From Porodaedalea pini (taxonomy: Eukaryota; Basidiomycota; Agaricomycetes; Hymenochaetales; Hymenochaetaceae), in the NCBI GenBank assembly GCA_002794775.1, contig NBAY01000075.1:1-64000 (forward strand): 64,000 nucleotides of DNA. Reading direction: 5' to 3'. The translations under genes were made by a program, and so were the position numbers. Shown here one piece after another: positions 1 to 12,676 of the stretch. Position 1 is the first letter of the stretch. Every line of letters begins with the position of its first letter. The notes under the pieces are model-generated. The model was not told the origin of the DNA, made no database searches, and saw only the letters and a program-made list of their open reading frames with translations.

Positions 1-1223
1 CGAGCTTGTCGACTCCGCAGACGGTGTACGTGAGAAGTCTGTACGACCCCTTTGTGCATCCGCGGGGCTTTGGCTCCTTGACGACGTGCGACTGCGAGGC
101 CGCCGAAAGACCTGCCCGCCAAAGCTCACTACAAGAATCTTCGTCTGTGTTGATTGGAGATCATTAGGAATACCAATAGAGTCGAGCATGCGCTTGCGTC
201 CCATAGGAGTGTAGATGTCCGGAGAAGGATGACGAACAATGAGCGGCGCCTGCACCGCTCTGCGCAGCAGAGGTTTAGGGATATACGTGCGCTGCGTCGA
301 AGGAAATGGAATGGATGGATGCAGTTCTTCAGATGAAGTGTTACGTGAGAGAGAAGCGAAGACGTCCGGTAGGAAGGTATTTCGTTCTGGATCCGTCCAT
401 AGGTAGGAAGGAAGAGATGGCACGACACTAAAGGAAGGAAGAGGGATGTTTCCCGGAAGTCGCAGAAGAAAGCTCAGCACATCGATACCCGTCATGAAGT
501 TCCTTCACTAGCGGAGCCAGCTCTTCTGCGGATATTGGCTCATCGTTAAGTAGGGATAGTTTGGGGTCGTGAGCCTTATTGAGGGCAAGTTTGGGTTTAG
601 TGAGGAGTCTTCAGGAAACCGGATAGATAGTAGCTGTACACAGAATCGAACGTGAAGTTTGTGATTAGGACAGAAGGTATGTGTGCTGCATTAGCTGCTT
701 TGCTGCTCACTGTGATTAGAAGAGCGTTCAGCAAACACAGCGCTGTCTACTCACCAAGCAAGAAACGCCGCGTCGCTCAGCACGCAGTCAACGGCGTTGT
801 CCTTCAACCACGCAATTTCCTCCTCAATTTCTGGACCTGCTTAGACAAGAATGTCTTGAGAACATCGACACTTTTCCTCCTGTCTACATAATACCTGGGT
901 ATCTTGTTAGACTGGTATGTAACGCATATACGACGATGGCTTACGCGAGAGGTTGCACGATTACTGGGTCTATTTCCGCGTATCGATATAAAGCACCGCT
1001 AGAGGTTGCCAGTTCGAACACATGTTTAGGAGCTGAGGAGACGATGTAGACTGCCGGAGCATCGTCCATTTGGCGTAGATAAGTAGCAACTGCAGACACG
1101 CGTGTTAGCGTGGCCATATCCTAAGTGCAAGGTATGAGCACTGCTTAGATTGAACAGATCGCAAAGCCTACCATGTCCTGAGCAATAATAAGCAAATGTT
1201 AGAGGGGTCATGGCTGTGGTCAT
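1..1223 (-). pseudogene. GT-B glycosyltransferase-like protein (L-arabinokinase N-terminal type), 3' end outside window, frame broken
   Basis: I read five exons on the minus strand: 1172-1223, 945-1120, 755-879, 620-705 and 525 to the window edge, with GT-AG junctions. They give MTPLTFAYYCSGHG, then VYIVSSAPKHVFELAT, then DNAVDCVLSDAAFLAC, then IPSVLITNFTFDSVYSYYL, then ILVVSFGGQVF. This is the layout of fungal GT-B fold proteins that resemble the N-terminal half of plant L-arabinokinase; substrate and pathway are not known to me. The frame breaks by one base in three places: an extra A near 1105, a missing A near 828-830, and an extra T at 469-471, each at or near a short homopolymer. A 60-nt intron could bypass the third, but it would remove a good-looking RLPGNIPLPSF stretch. 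The breaks may be consensus errors rather than true decay. The gene is divergent from the paladin-like gene, 254 bp apart. Confidence 0.6.
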
Positions 1224-1477
1224 GGCTGTTGAGGACGAATACCAGCCCCAGGCAATACAGACGCAAAGTCGTTATAAACTAGACCAGTCTATTCTGAGCT
1301 GGACTGATTTGATGCCATCACAACGCATGTAATTATCTAATCTAGACGCGTCGCGGTTGCCGCGCGTTGGCCACGACTGTCGAGAAGAAGGAGCAGACGT
1401 GCAAGGTGCAATCGAAGATAACGATCTCTCGTCTTACTACCACGACGCATTTTCGAGAGAGCAGTTGCTAGTTAGTA
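1224..1477. promoter_or_regulatory. Divergent intergenic region
   Basis: 254 bp separate the start codons of the minus-strand glycosyltransferase-like gene and the plus-strand paladin-like gene. It should hold both promoters. I see no clear TATA box or repeat. Confidence 0.4.
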
Positions 1478-4400
1478 ATGAGCTCGCCACTGCAAGCCAG
1501 GCTCTCCAGTAGCCTGATGGACCGGCGTCCTTCGAGTCCGCTGTCTTCTCCGCCTGCATTGTCCTCCAGCCCGACCTCATTTTCTCGACTTTCCTCTATG
1601 GAGAGGCCGAGATCAGCTGCTCAGTCAGGTATTCCTGTGTTAGATCAGACTCCGCAGCTCCAGCGCTCTGTCCACTCGGTAGTAAAGAGCAGAACAGGCA
1701 GTGTACTCTCTCGCGGATTCATTTTGAAAACGGATCACTATCCATCCGGTGCGCGTTATATATCCGCGAAAACACTTTATCTTAGTTTTTCTCACCCACT
1801 TAACCAACCCAGGACGCGCTCTCGACCTGGACCTCAGTGTTCATGGTGCTCCTAACTTCCGAGCTCCGAAGACTGGTAACCTCAATGTTTTCGGTGCTGC
1901 TCAGCCTCGTTCACAGGGTCTGCGTGCGATTCTCTCGATTTTGAGATGTCGTCCTGGTTTCTCTGATACACACGATTGTGTGTGGTTCTCGACGCGAGAA
2001 GAGCCCATAGGTAAATGCAAACGCAGAGCAAGAGAGTAAAGCACGACTAATTACTATCAGTGTATATTTCCGGACGCTCGTTTGTCCTGCGCGACGCCTC
2101 CGAGCGCGCAAGAATTTGCCCATGTCCGACAGAGCCGAGAACTTGGAGGACATAGAGAAGCGTTTGAAGAACGATATCCTTCAGGAATCTGTGAAGCACG
2201 TCTGCAACCTACATTAGTATTGCTCTTTATTGAATCGCATACTTACAGATTTGGAGGCCTCATTCTCACTCATAATGAGATCGCAAGTACGTACTGTAAT
2301 TTTATGGCTCTTCGTTGTTTCTTAACTTTGTCGATGTGCAGCGGACGGGGCGATCGTTCCGACGTGGACTGCAGTGGACGAAAAAAACGTCAAGACCTCA
2401 AGGGAGCTCTGGGAGTCGATGAAAAATGAAGGCTGGCGCGTTGAAGTCTGTCCTTTTTCTCCTGTTATTCATCGCACGAGCCTGGTGCTGACTGTATGCT
2501 GCCAGTACTATCGGTATGAGGAAAAGAATTCATATCCTCTTCAGTTATTTCATCTCATATTGACTAACTCGTAACAAGGATACCCATCTCCCCGGATCGA
2601 CCCATTGAGGCAAGTTTATATCGCAAACTGAGCAACACAAGGCTTAACTTCACGCACTTTGTTTCAGGACAACTACTTAGATGCATACGTGCGCGTCATC
2701 AAGGAAACCGACCCGACCAAGACCTCGCTCGTTTTCTCATGCGGTATGGGTGCAGTGCGTACGACCTTTGCGATGGTGAGTTGATCGCCATTTTTATCTC
2801 TAAATTAGTCTATGTATTGACGAGAGTTGATGACGAAGGTCGCCGCGCTTCTCGTGCGGCGCAAGCAAATTATCGCTCGTGGATTGGAAGATCCCTTCCT
2901 TACAAGAGGATCTACTTCAGCATCCGGATTCAGTACAGTGAGTGGAATTTTGTATATGAAGACGTACAGGATTTTTGAAAGTTCCCCTTCATAGCCGACA
3001 AATACACAGGTTGTTTTGTCTTTAGAGCAAGCGAATGCTCAGCAGGAGCTCAGCAAATCACTCCTGCGTCTCACAGCTGTACTACAGCAAAGTGTGTATT
3101 TGTTCTCTTTACCACTGCAGAACCCTCTCTGCTACTGTATCCCTTTACTTCATCGAGAAAATATGGATGCTGTGTTTTCGTCCTATTGACTATTCTTCCG
3201 AACTCAGGTCTGCAAGGTCAGAACACACTGTCTGCTGTCGAACTCCTGCTTTCACAGCCAGTGCTTATGGATAGCCTACGCAAGGCTCATATGGGAAACT
3301 ACAGCGCTATACTAAGCCTGCTCGGCTGCCTCGATCATGGCGTAGCATCAAAACGTCTTGCAGATCGCGTTATTGACTCATGTGAGTAAATAGGTTCACA
3401 ATGTGCAATGCTGAGCCGGTCAACTAGGCCCGACTCTATCAATATGAACAGTGCATGAATGCGTTGCTTACATTACACCTAACATTTGATTGAATAGGCG
3501 ATCATGTCGTCAACCTTCGAGAGGAGATCCTCACGAACCGTGTACGCTACTCACTGACGAGTCTGGATGACCAAGGGCGCGAGAAATTCCTTGACAAAGC
3601 CGTCAAGGCGATTGAGAAATAGTAAGTCCTCGACACTCATTACTTCGGGGGTCTGCAATCGAACACTATAATTCTGACGTGGTGCACACTTGACTATTCA
3701 TACAGTTTCTTCATTATCGCTTTCGCTAACTACGTCGAAGAGACAGGGCTTGAAAGATTCAATGAGTCATTTTCTCAATGGATGAAGGTCAGAAGCCATA
3801 TTTCCTCGAGACACGAAGCAACTAAATCACACGATCCAACTATCACCTAGACTCGTACGGAAATATGGAAGTAAGTAGCTCAACTGTACCACGCTATTCC
3901 GCTAATGGGTTCCCAAAAGCCAAGTTACCTACCTCCGGAAGTCCCACGGTTCGCGGTTAAACGTGTTCGCTCCAGTGCACGACCTTTCCGCAATATCGAA
4001 GAGCAGGTCCGAAGGCCTTCCTGTGACAGCTGGCGTAGAGAACGACGTAACAGTAGCTGGCGGCCAAGTTCTTGGAGATGAGTATACAGACCACGTTGTG
4101 AAGGTGCGCCGATTCACTGTTCTCACTGTTCACCTTGCTCATCGACTTCAATCTGCAGACTCGTAGTGGAGTGATACTGCGTGAAAGGTATATCTGTCTT
4201 CCCGTTGCTTTGCAACTATGACTAAGTGAAATGGTCCTACAGCACTCTTTTGAAGTCGGATCTGTGGCTCAGCGAAGTACACGAGGTTATGCAAGACGTT
4301 CGCGGCGCGAGTAATTTCCGCAAGATTTCGGGCACATCAATCTACGCTCTCGGACAACCAAGCATAGACGCGATTGACGAGGTCGTACGTCGAGTGAAGG

Positions 4401-7400
4401 AAGACAATCCTAACGCGGAGCACATTGCGTGGATCACCCTACGGGAGGAACCTGTGGTCTACATCAACGGGGCACCGTTTTGTCTGCGACGCGAGGGCTT
4501 TTCGTTGCGCAATATGAAAGGTGAGTCTTTGAATATGTTTCTCGTACATAACTGAGACGTGTTTTTACCTAACGCAAAGATTACGGCGGTATATCCGCGT
4601 CGCGTCTCGAGGTGCTGGAAGAGCGCCTAAGGGACGACGTGCTTGCAGAGCTTGACAAGTTCGGGGGCCGCCTCCTGCTGCATACGGAGGCGCACGACGG
4701 TTCAGTCATTCCGGTATGGGAGGATGTGAGACCGGACGCAGTCGAGGCACTGCGCGGGATCATGGCCCATCGAGTGCAGATGGAGGATGGGACTCGTGTG
4801 CATTATCGCCGCATTCCGATAACCTCGGAACGTCCTCCAGACTTCACAGACTTGAGCGACCTCATGGATGTTGTATCGCGTCTGCACTCAACGAATACGC
4901 CTATGATACTTAATGACCAGCTCGGAAGAGGGAGAAGTACTGTGGCCTCTGTGCGTGCGCAGTGTCTTTCTTTAAGGCTAACATATCTTACATCTGATCA
5001 TCAAGATAATCATCCTGCTCATCCAACAATGGCTCCAACTCGGGCAGAACAATTCGCGAAGTCAATTAGCTCGTTCTCCATCAACCTTCCTTCGCAGATC
5101 AAACAGCCTCATAGATTCAAGTTTTGCTCAGAGCGATCCTAACCGGCACTCATACCAAGTTATCAATAGTACGACTGTCTGCTTTTGTTTTGTTTTCTAA
5201 AAAAGCACCTAATGAGGACTCATGCTCCTAACTCAGATCTTCTTCGCGTCATTAGAAACGGGTTGATGGTAAAGGACGCGGTGGACGCTGCGATCGACAA
5301 ATGTTCCGAAGCGTTCAACCTACGCGACTCAATTGAAGATGCCCGGATCAACGCTGAGCAGGCAAACAGTGATCAGCAGAGGAAGACCTATGCACAGAGA
5401 GGTGCGATAGGCTCATCGTTGCATCACACCTTCTTGTCTTTTACACTCAACTTTGCAGGACTGCACAACCTAAGGCGATATTTCGAACTTATTATTTTCC
5501 AGTGGTATCTCTCGACGATAGAACCTGATACGATCGAGTCGGTGGAATCTTTTGAGAGTTTCGTGAAGAATCATCCGGGTCTGTATTTTATTACTCTGAC
5601 GCGTTTTTCCGAGCCACTTAAACAGATTGACAGTTATCAAGACATTTGAGAAAGACCTGCTCGCTGAAGGCCTACAAGCCCTTAAGCCGCTCGAACGTGT
5701 CGATCTGGCAGAGGGTCTTGCGCTTCCGGATGAGGCGCGTCAGGTTGTAGCCAACAGGAAGGGCTCGATACTCTCGGCGTCGACGATCCTCAAAAGTGAC
5801 TTCTTCTCGAATTTGCAGAAGATGTCATTACCCGAGTATGTTTCTCGTACTGTTTCAATGAATGTGGTAATTAGATTGATACTTGCAGACGTATTGAGGG
5901 TTCCCCAAATTTCCGTCGTGTCCCGTTAACTGTACAGTTGAGTTCAATCGCAACATCGAATGGAACTGCAATCGAAGGGAAAATGGTTTGTGGAAGGTAG
6001 GTTATCACACTGACTTTCATATTGTAAGGTGCGCTAATCACACATAATTAGCGGGATGCCAACTGTCCAGGGGTGAGTCAAGAACGTCACCACTTGAAAA
6101 AATAGAGCTGACTCCCGTTTCAGCTTGCGAAGAGCGCTAGAAAGGGTAAGCGCAGGCCCTACAGGCAATAACAGAGTTTTCTGGACTTCTCTTCGCGAGG
6201 TACATCTTATTAAACTAAAATTTTGAGCTAAATTCATATTGACCTGATCGTAGGAACCTGTACTATACGTAGCAGGCAGACCTCACGTCCTTCGATTGGT
6301 CGATCGACCACTCGAGAACGTAGAGTATGTAACAGATCGGTCTGTGCTCTTCTTTTGCTTAAGTCATTCTTCTTTCTTGCAGAGCAACTGGAGTCACGAC
6401 ACAGACGGTTGAATCAATGGAGATCAACCTGAAGCGTGACGTGATCAGAGAGGTTCTCGCGAACGAGGGGCGCATTTTGCTGCACGATGAAGTAGAGGAG
6501 CGTCCGGGCGTCTTCTCCATTATTCCACAATGGGAGAGCGTCACTAAGGATGACATCCTCACGCCGCGTGACGTGTTCGACCTAATGGCGAAGGAAGGAT
6601 TCAAGGTATGCTTTCTGATTTTTACTATTGGCTGAGGAGTACTGAAAGATGAATGATAGATCAACTACGACCGTATTGCAATCGTGAGCACCTTTACACA
6701 TTTCGACTAATATGTGCTGCACTGATGACTGGACTATCTAGACTGACGAGCAGGCCCCACTTCCCGATGCGCTCTTCCAGTTGTATGAACGCGTGCAATC
6801 GGGACTGCAGCCGGGAGGGCGGGTGACTTCATCTTCAACTGTCAGATGGGCAGGGGACGTACTACAACGGGCATGGTTTCTGCCTGCCTTGTCGCGACAG
6901 TCTCGGCATGGAATGGTGTTACCGACGAGTTGGCCGTCTCAAGCGAGGTGGATAGCGACGACCAGCCATATGATTCCCTCGATGGTCCAAGCGAAGAAGA
7001 GGCCTATTTACAAGGTAGCATCATTGCTAAAACTGCGGCGTATTGCATGCTGACCCGGCATTGATCTGTTGCGAAGGGGAATATAAAATCATATTGCAGC
7101 TCGTTGGCGTTCTATCACACGGGAAGACAGCAAAGGCGTTGACGGACCGGGCGATCGATCTCATGCAGGATGTGCAGAACCTCAGGAAGGCGATCTATGA
7201 GTGAGGAACTATCTCTCTAGTGCACCGCAGATATACGATCACATCGGGGCTGACACTGTTTTAGCTACAAATTGAAGATCGAGGCGCTGCCTAAGGGGAG
7301 CGACAAGCAGAAGAAACTTATGAACCTCGGCGTCAACTACTTGTGCGTCTGCTCTTTTCCCTCTCTATTTGAGTTTCACTGAGCATTTGTGTTACGTTTA

Positions 7401-7622
7401 ACGCACGAAGATACCGGTGAGTTTCGGCGTTTGCTTGGCGTTAGTATTCATATCATACTCACGGCCCGCAGTTACGGGGCGCTGATCGTGTTCGCGAATT
7501 ATCTGATCGAACTGAAGGAATTGTCGGCGCAGGAGGGCGCGGAATCGATGCCATCGTTTCCAGTGTGGTTGAAGGAGCGTAGAGAAATAACGACGATACT
7601 CGGACGACGGACTCTTGCTTAA
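1478..7622 (+). CDS. Paladin-like protein with tandem PTP-like phytase (inositol hexakisphosphate) domains
   Basis: A long multi-exon gene of about 20 exons. Exon 1 is 1478-1748 and exon 2 is 1813-2010; the stop is at 7620-7622. Several repeat units each contain an REEP-type motif (STREEPI, TLREEPVVYINGAPF, SLREEPVLYVAGRPHV) and a phosphatase P-loop. Unit 1 has CGMGAVRTT (near 2741), the third has CQMGRGRTTTG (near 6838), both C-x5-R. The middle unit reads NDQLGRGRST (near 4912), so Asp replaces the catalytic Cys. This matches fungal proteins annotated with the PTP-like phytase domain and animal paladin; activity is uncertain. One intron (2611-2668) uses a GC donor. A 6-nt microexon lies at 7411-7416. 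Two one-base frame breaks occur, near 2095-2105 and 6818-6823; a third is possible near 2200. Confidence 0.85.
7411..7416 (+). other. 6-nt microexon of the paladin-like gene
   Basis: The exon ending ...AAC TAC TT (donor gtgcgt near 7342) must join the exon starting T TAC GGG at about 7473. Inserting the six bases at 7411-7416, preceded by gaag and followed by gtgagt, restores the frame and gives NYL-Y-RYGALIV. No other joining keeps the frame with canonical sites. Confidence 0.65.
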
Positions 7623-7830
7623 TAGATGCTATATAGTATATATTAGCAAATAATGTAAGGAATATGCGTAGTCAAGAGGCGTGGAACAGCCTCACGTGTG
7701 GCGGTGCAGACCACTGCCTTTCTTTACGCCGGTCACTGGCTTTGATCAGCCTCGACGCTCTCTTTCTCCTTTCTCCCTCTCACTCTCTTGTGTGACGCAG
7801 ACAGCGAGTTCAAAAGCGAGTTTTCTCGTC

Positions 7831-9316
7831 ATGCGCTGCCTCACGACGCGTTCGCGCGCCCTCTTTGTCCTCCTCTGCCTCGCCCTTTGCGCGTGCGATC
7901 GCGTCAGTGCGCACCGAGTGCGCAGCAACGTGGTTGCCGAACGCGCCTTGTTCCCCCTCCCGGGCGATTCAACGACGGACGGAACGACAGCAGCCACGGG
8001 AACAACCGCCAACACGGATACAAACACGAACACGAACACGGCTAATACGGACACAAACACGGCGACGACGAGCACTGCGACGGCGACTATTACACAGCAG
8101 ACGACGGAGACCCAGCAGCAGACGACGGCGACTACCGCGCAGAACACAGGGACAACTAGTACGCAGCAGGCGACGAGCACCCAGCAGACTCAGACGACTG
8201 CCACGGGAAGTACAAGCACCAATACGCAGCAGCATAACACCTCGCCCACGCAGCAGACTCAGCAGCAACCAACCGATAGTGTTGTATCAACGACGGATGC
8301 GAATGGGTCCTCATTCGTTACCACGGTTTTCGTCTCTCCAACTCAGTCGGATTCATCAACGTCGTCCTCATCCTCATCCGCGTCCGCGTCCGCGACGTCT
8401 GGAAGCGACAACAGCAGCGGCGGGGGGATCGGCACAGGCTCCATCATAGGCATGAGCGTGGCTGGCGGCGTGGCAGTTATCGGTGTCATCTCCTTTTTCA
8501 TCTGGAAATTCACCAGGAAACGGTACAGCGACTTTGATGACGGTTCGTATTTTCTGAAGGCCTAGGCTGTGCGAGTCGTGATTTAATCTGACACATTTTC
8601 TCGCAGAACCCATCAAATGGCCAGAACTGAACGCACACAACAGCGATAATCTCAACTATGCATTACCCACTACCCGCGCACTGGACGCTGGAATTGGCGC
8701 TGGCGCCGGTCTAGATTCTGCTTCAGAGGTCAACTTGTCGCGGAACGCTTCAGGCGCCGGCTACACGCACTCCTCATTCTCTCAGCCTTCGCAATACGCG
8801 CAACCGGCGGCAGCAGACTCAACCGCGGATCTGTACGCGCCCGGAGGTGATCCTTACGCCGTACCCCCTCTTCCTCACCTGAATCCCAACCAACCGTACC
8901 GAGACGACCCAGCACTAGGTGGCAGCGCGGCATATTACGATCCGTACCGGGGGCCTGTCCCGCAGACGTTCAATGACGCGGCTTCTGTGTCCTCGACAGG
9001 CCCAGGATACGGTGGTGAAGCGATCCCTATGAGCAATCTCGCAGCTGGTGGTGTCGCACCTGCAGGACGGCGGTCACCAGGTCCGCAGATGGGGCTCGAC
9101 ATGGGCCGCGTATCGCCGCAGCCGCCAATGGCTGGCAGGCAGTCGCCCGGACCGAGTCTTGGTTATAGCGCATCGAACGCGTCGAGTGGATATGGTGCGC
9201 GGGCGAGCCCTGCACCAGGCGCAGCAATGGCAGGTCGGGCAAGTCCCGGACCGGGTGTTGCGATGAGTGGGAGACATAGTCCTGGACCGGGTGCTGCGTA
9301 TGGCGGTGGCTTCTGA
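7831..9316 (+). CDS. Single-pass membrane protein with mucin-like Thr/Ser/Gln-rich ectodomain
   Basis: Two exons, 7831-8542 and 8607-9316, encode 473 residues. I chose the ATG at 7831 because it starts a signal peptide (MRCLTTRSRALFVLLCLALC); the frame is open further upstream. A low-complexity Thr/Asn/Gln then Ser-rich ectodomain of about 150 residues follows, suited to heavy O-glycosylation. One membrane helix (IIGMSVAGGVAVIGVISFFI) and a basic stop-transfer (KFTRKR) come next. The cytoplasmic tail begins DDEPIKWPELN and ends in repeats of the type GRxSPGP. The arrangement resembles fungal Mid2/Wsc-like wall sensors, but I see no WSC cysteine domain, so a sensor role is only an inference. 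No catalytic motif is visible. Confidence 0.75.
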
Positions 9317-9872
9317 GCTGGGATTTTCATCTCTTGCGATTTGAGAACGTGGGCTTGAGCCGAGGTTCTAATGCATGTAGAGTGGCGGTGTGTGGTGCAG
9401 CTCGCAGTTCACGTATGATAATATTATAGCATCTTCGTTCATTGCGCGCAGTTTGCTCATGGATTGCGAGCGCATTTTCTTCCGACTTTTGTTAATTTCG
9501 TCTTCGTTTGGTTTGCTTGTGGCCTGTCGTCCGCGTTCGTGTCTCTTCTCCAGCTCTGTCTGCATGCCGCTCAATGGACCTTTTTCGCACTCTGGGTCCT
9601 CCAGCTCCCCTTCGCTTTGACCGTCGACATTCGTACTGCCCTCAACCGTTTATGCATCTTTCTTGTCTATACCCGCACTCGTCTTGCCCGCGCCGCCGAA
9701 CACGGTTTCATTATTGTATTGTTCCTTATTGCACTTTTCCAACGCCCTAATAGAAAAAGCCTTGCAAGTTGTGCAAGCGCGAGTAAATAAATAAATATTT
9801 TCTGCGCGTCGAGTGATCGACGCGACACTGATTGAACTCAGGTGTTTGATTCCGACCTCCATCTACCTAAGA
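9317..9872. other. Intergenic region: 3' UTR and next promoter
   Basis: Follows the stop of the membrane-protein gene and precedes the FRA10AC1 start. It is T- and C-rich in the second half, as is common in basidiomycete promoters. Short ORFs here show no recognisable protein. Confidence 0.4.
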
Positions 9873-10838
9873 ATGTACAGGCAGGCAGGCAGCTCGCGCC
9901 TGCCCGCGCCTACCGTAACCACCGAGTTCGACGTGCTCAAGGCCTCGCACAAGTGCGTTCTCCATTTAAGAATACTCTCACCTGCGTTACTTTAGTCTAG
10001 TAGCGCGCGTGCAGTGTAGACGCAAGGTCCTTACTTACCAACAAACCCCTCAGATTCCTGCGCGACGATGCCGATGCTGACGGGGCTGGCAGCAGAGATG
10101 CATCCTGGGAGGACCGCCTGGCGCAGAAGTACTACGCGAGCTTGTACCGCGAGTTCGCCGTCTGTGATCTGAAGCACTACAAGTCCGGGAACGTGAGCAC
10201 CGTTTCCCCATCTTCATCTCTCCTCTATCAGTGAAAAACTGACAACGGCATGTATCGTATCCCTCCAGTTCGCGCTGCGCTGGCGCACAGAAGCCGAGGT
10301 CCTATCCGGCGCAGGGGAGGAGACGTGCGGGAACACGCGGTGTGCGCAACACGTCCCTCCTCCCTCTTCCGCTTCTTCCAGACCCGGCGGTCTGAAGACG
10401 GTGGAGCTCCCCTTCGCATACGAGGAGCACGGCGCGCGCAAGTCGGCGCTCGTGAAGGTCGTGCTGTGCGCCGCGTGTCTGAAGAAGCTTATGTGGAAGC
10501 ATGAGCGGGAAAAGGAGGAAAGTGTGTTGGCTATGCGGGCTGCTGCTGGTGCGGAGGTAGGGAAGGGTGGAGAGGGGGATAGGGATGCTATGGAGGTGAA
10601 AGTAAAGGATGAGGAGGGAGAGGAGGCGCGCGTGCGTGATGGGCTGAAGGAACACGGAGAACAAAAATCCAGCAAGGCCGAGGACGATAGATACGAAAGG
10701 CGGAAGCATGGTAGACTGCGAGAACGAATTGAAGGAAATAGGAGGCGCAGAAGCTCGCGCTCCCTTTCGCCTTCCTCACATCGGCGACGGGAACAGAAAG
10801 ACAAGCTCAGACGACACGAGCATACACCGCCGAAATAA
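9873..10838 (+). CDS. FRA10AC1: FRA10AC1 homolog (spliceosome-associated protein)
   Basis: Three exons, 9873-9952, 10054-10192 and 10269-10838, sum to 789 nt and encode 262 residues without any break. The core reads EDRLAQKYYASLYREFAVCD, then FALRWRTEAEVLSGAGEETC, CGNTRCAQ, ELPFAYEEHGARKSALVKV and LCAACLKKL. Paired CxxxxC and CxxC cysteines suggest a zinc site. This is the signature of the FRA10AC1 family, nuclear proteins found with late spliceosomes in animals. The C-terminal ~110 residues are charged and Arg/Ser-rich (RRRSSRSLSPSSHRRREQK), in line with a splicing role. It overlaps no neighbour; NDUFAF7 ends 85 bp downstream on the other strand. Confidence 0.85.
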
Positions 10839-10922
10839 TCCAAATTATTTCATCTATTATGCGTATCGTATTAAATCCTACCGAGTCCCCTCTCCATCTC
10901 CGTCTCCCCTTTCGCCATACCC

Positions 10923-12676
10923 TCATTTCGTATCCGCCGCAGCCGACGTTGGCGAAACAAACGGCCACAGTTCCCGCTCGCCTTCCCCAAGTCCACGCGC
11001 GCCAGTGCCTGTTACGCCAAGCACCCTATACTGTACGCCCATGCCCGTTGGGTCGATCAGACGGCGTGCAGCACGCGCGATCTCCTCTTTACCTGCCGCA
11101 TCTGTCTTTGCAGCTGCGAGCCGCGCGACGCGCGCATCGATGCCCATGTTCGTAAGGAACTCGCGTTGTGTGAGTGGGCCGTGCGGGATCGCTGGTAGAG
11201 TCACAAGTGTAAGCATAAGCAGAGATGCTCAGAACGGTATTGGAACTAGTAGTTTGTGGTAATTTGGAGTTACTTAGAGCACACTCACCTGCATCGGAGA
11301 TGGCCTCCTTGAGGAGCGCAAAGTCGACGTTCGCGGTAAGGTCACACTCGCCCGGCGTCTCGAATATATCGACGATTTTGTGCTTTTTGAATGCCTAGAG
11401 TGTGCGCGTTAGAGCCGCTCGTCCTCACCACTAGAGTAACTTATATTCCAAAATCAATATGAAAACGCACTCGTAGAGAGTTGCCTGAGATCCCGTCGCG
11501 TCCGTAATCCACAATGAGCGCGCTCCCACCCGCTCCATGGGGGTCGTTCACGAGTTCCGCGAGCGTGCGCGCGAGCTTGAAGCTTGTCGGCGACACCTCG
11601 AGGCGCGCACCTGTAGGCAGGGCAGCGTACCGCGGGGAAAGGGCGCCGAGGAATTTGGAAAGCGCAGACGGTTCTGGGCTGCGTGCGAGACGGAGCGGCG
11701 GGGGCGTGTCTTTCTGTGTGGATAGAGTGGGCGAAGTGAGGATGGTTTTTGAGGCGAGGTCGGGTGAGGCTGTGATATGCAGATCGTGCCAGCCTGCTTG
11801 TGCTTTCTTTGTACACGATGAGAGAAACTGAGCTGAGAATGTAGGTTGAGTGCCGAAGGAACGAACGGACCTCCAGAACGTGTACGGGCAGCGCGTCGAA
11901 GAACTCGTGTGCGATGACCATCGTGAATGTATCCTTGTCCACGGGCGGCTCAGAGTCGCGCACGTCTTCCAGCGCATCGTGCCATCTCACGAACTCCCCG
12001 TTTCCGCCTACGAACTGTCCCAGAAGGCCGGCATGATTGAGTGTCTCTCCCTGCAGCTTACGCATCGCCTCGCTCGTCTCAACCAGGTGCAGCGCACCGC
12101 CATTTTTCAGCGCCGCTCGGGCAGCGGGGAACTGTGCCCACGTACGGAGCACGTCGGCGGCGAGGGTGCCACGCCCCGGTCCGAGCTCGACAACGCGGAT
12201 GCGCGGCGGTTGTCCCGCTGCGAGCCAGCGCGAGAGGTGCCAGATCGCGATGAGCTGGGCTGCGGATTGTCATTTTTCCTTCCTCAGACCGGCGTAAGAA
12301 AGAGAGAAGACGGACCTCGCCGAAGACCTGGCTGATCTCGGGGCTGGTGATGAAGTCGCCCGCCTTGCCGAAGACAGGGTTGGTTGGGTTCATGTAGTAG
12401 CCATGGGTCGGGTGGGCGAGGCAGAGCTGCATGTACGTCGCTACGGACATTGGACCTGTTGCCTGTGTCATTCCGTGCATTCAGATATCCTTACTTTCTG
12501 CAAGACACGGAAGCATTACTAACTTTTATTGAGTCGCGCACTATCCTTTCTACTTTTGTCGGCGGCGCTGCAGCAGTCGTCGAGACATATCGAGCCATTT
12601 GATGCAGAGCGTGTATTCTCCGAGCGCGAAGAGCACGGCTACTTGCCCCCACGAGTTTCAAAAGATTCATTTGCAA
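10923..12676 (-). CDS. NDUFAF7: NDUFAF7/MidA-type protein arginine methyltransferase, mitochondrial complex I assembly
   Basis: Six exons (12524-12676, 12316-12462, 11871-12254, 11471-11806, 11289-11394, 10923-11191) sum to 1395 nt and encode 464 residues with an intact frame. The N-terminus is basic and hydroxylated (ALHQMARYVSTTAAAPP), fitting a mitochondrial presequence. Family motifs follow: MSVATYMQLCLAHPTHGYYM, GDFITSPEISQVFGE, the SAM-binding VELGPGRGTL, and MVIAHEFFDALPVHVLE. In animals NDUFAF7 dimethylates an arginine of a complex I subunit early in assembly. The start at 12676 is the first ATG; an inner one at MARYVS is possible. Confidence 0.9.

Noticed and set aside
1105..6823. 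Programmed frameshifting as explanation for breaks in host genes
   Set aside because: The sites lack slippery heptamers and structures, differ from one another and require both + and - shifts, so indel or consensus error is simpler.
7746..8268. Long Val/Cys- and Arg-rich ORFs opposite the Thr-rich ectodomain
   Set aside because: They are products of the simple ACN/CAG codon runs on the plus strand.
9390..9790. Overlapping plus-strand ORFs of 76-108 residues
   Set aside because: No homology or conserved motif; position fits 3' UTR and promoter DNA.
10214..10843. 209-residue ORF on the minus strand
   Set aside because: It is the antisense shadow of FRA10AC1 exon 3, with Arg/Ser-rich low-complexity content and no family resemblance.
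11454..12152. Two overlapping long minus-strand ORFs within the NDUFAF7 gene
   Set aside because: They arise from reading through introns; the spliced six-exon model explains the whole region.
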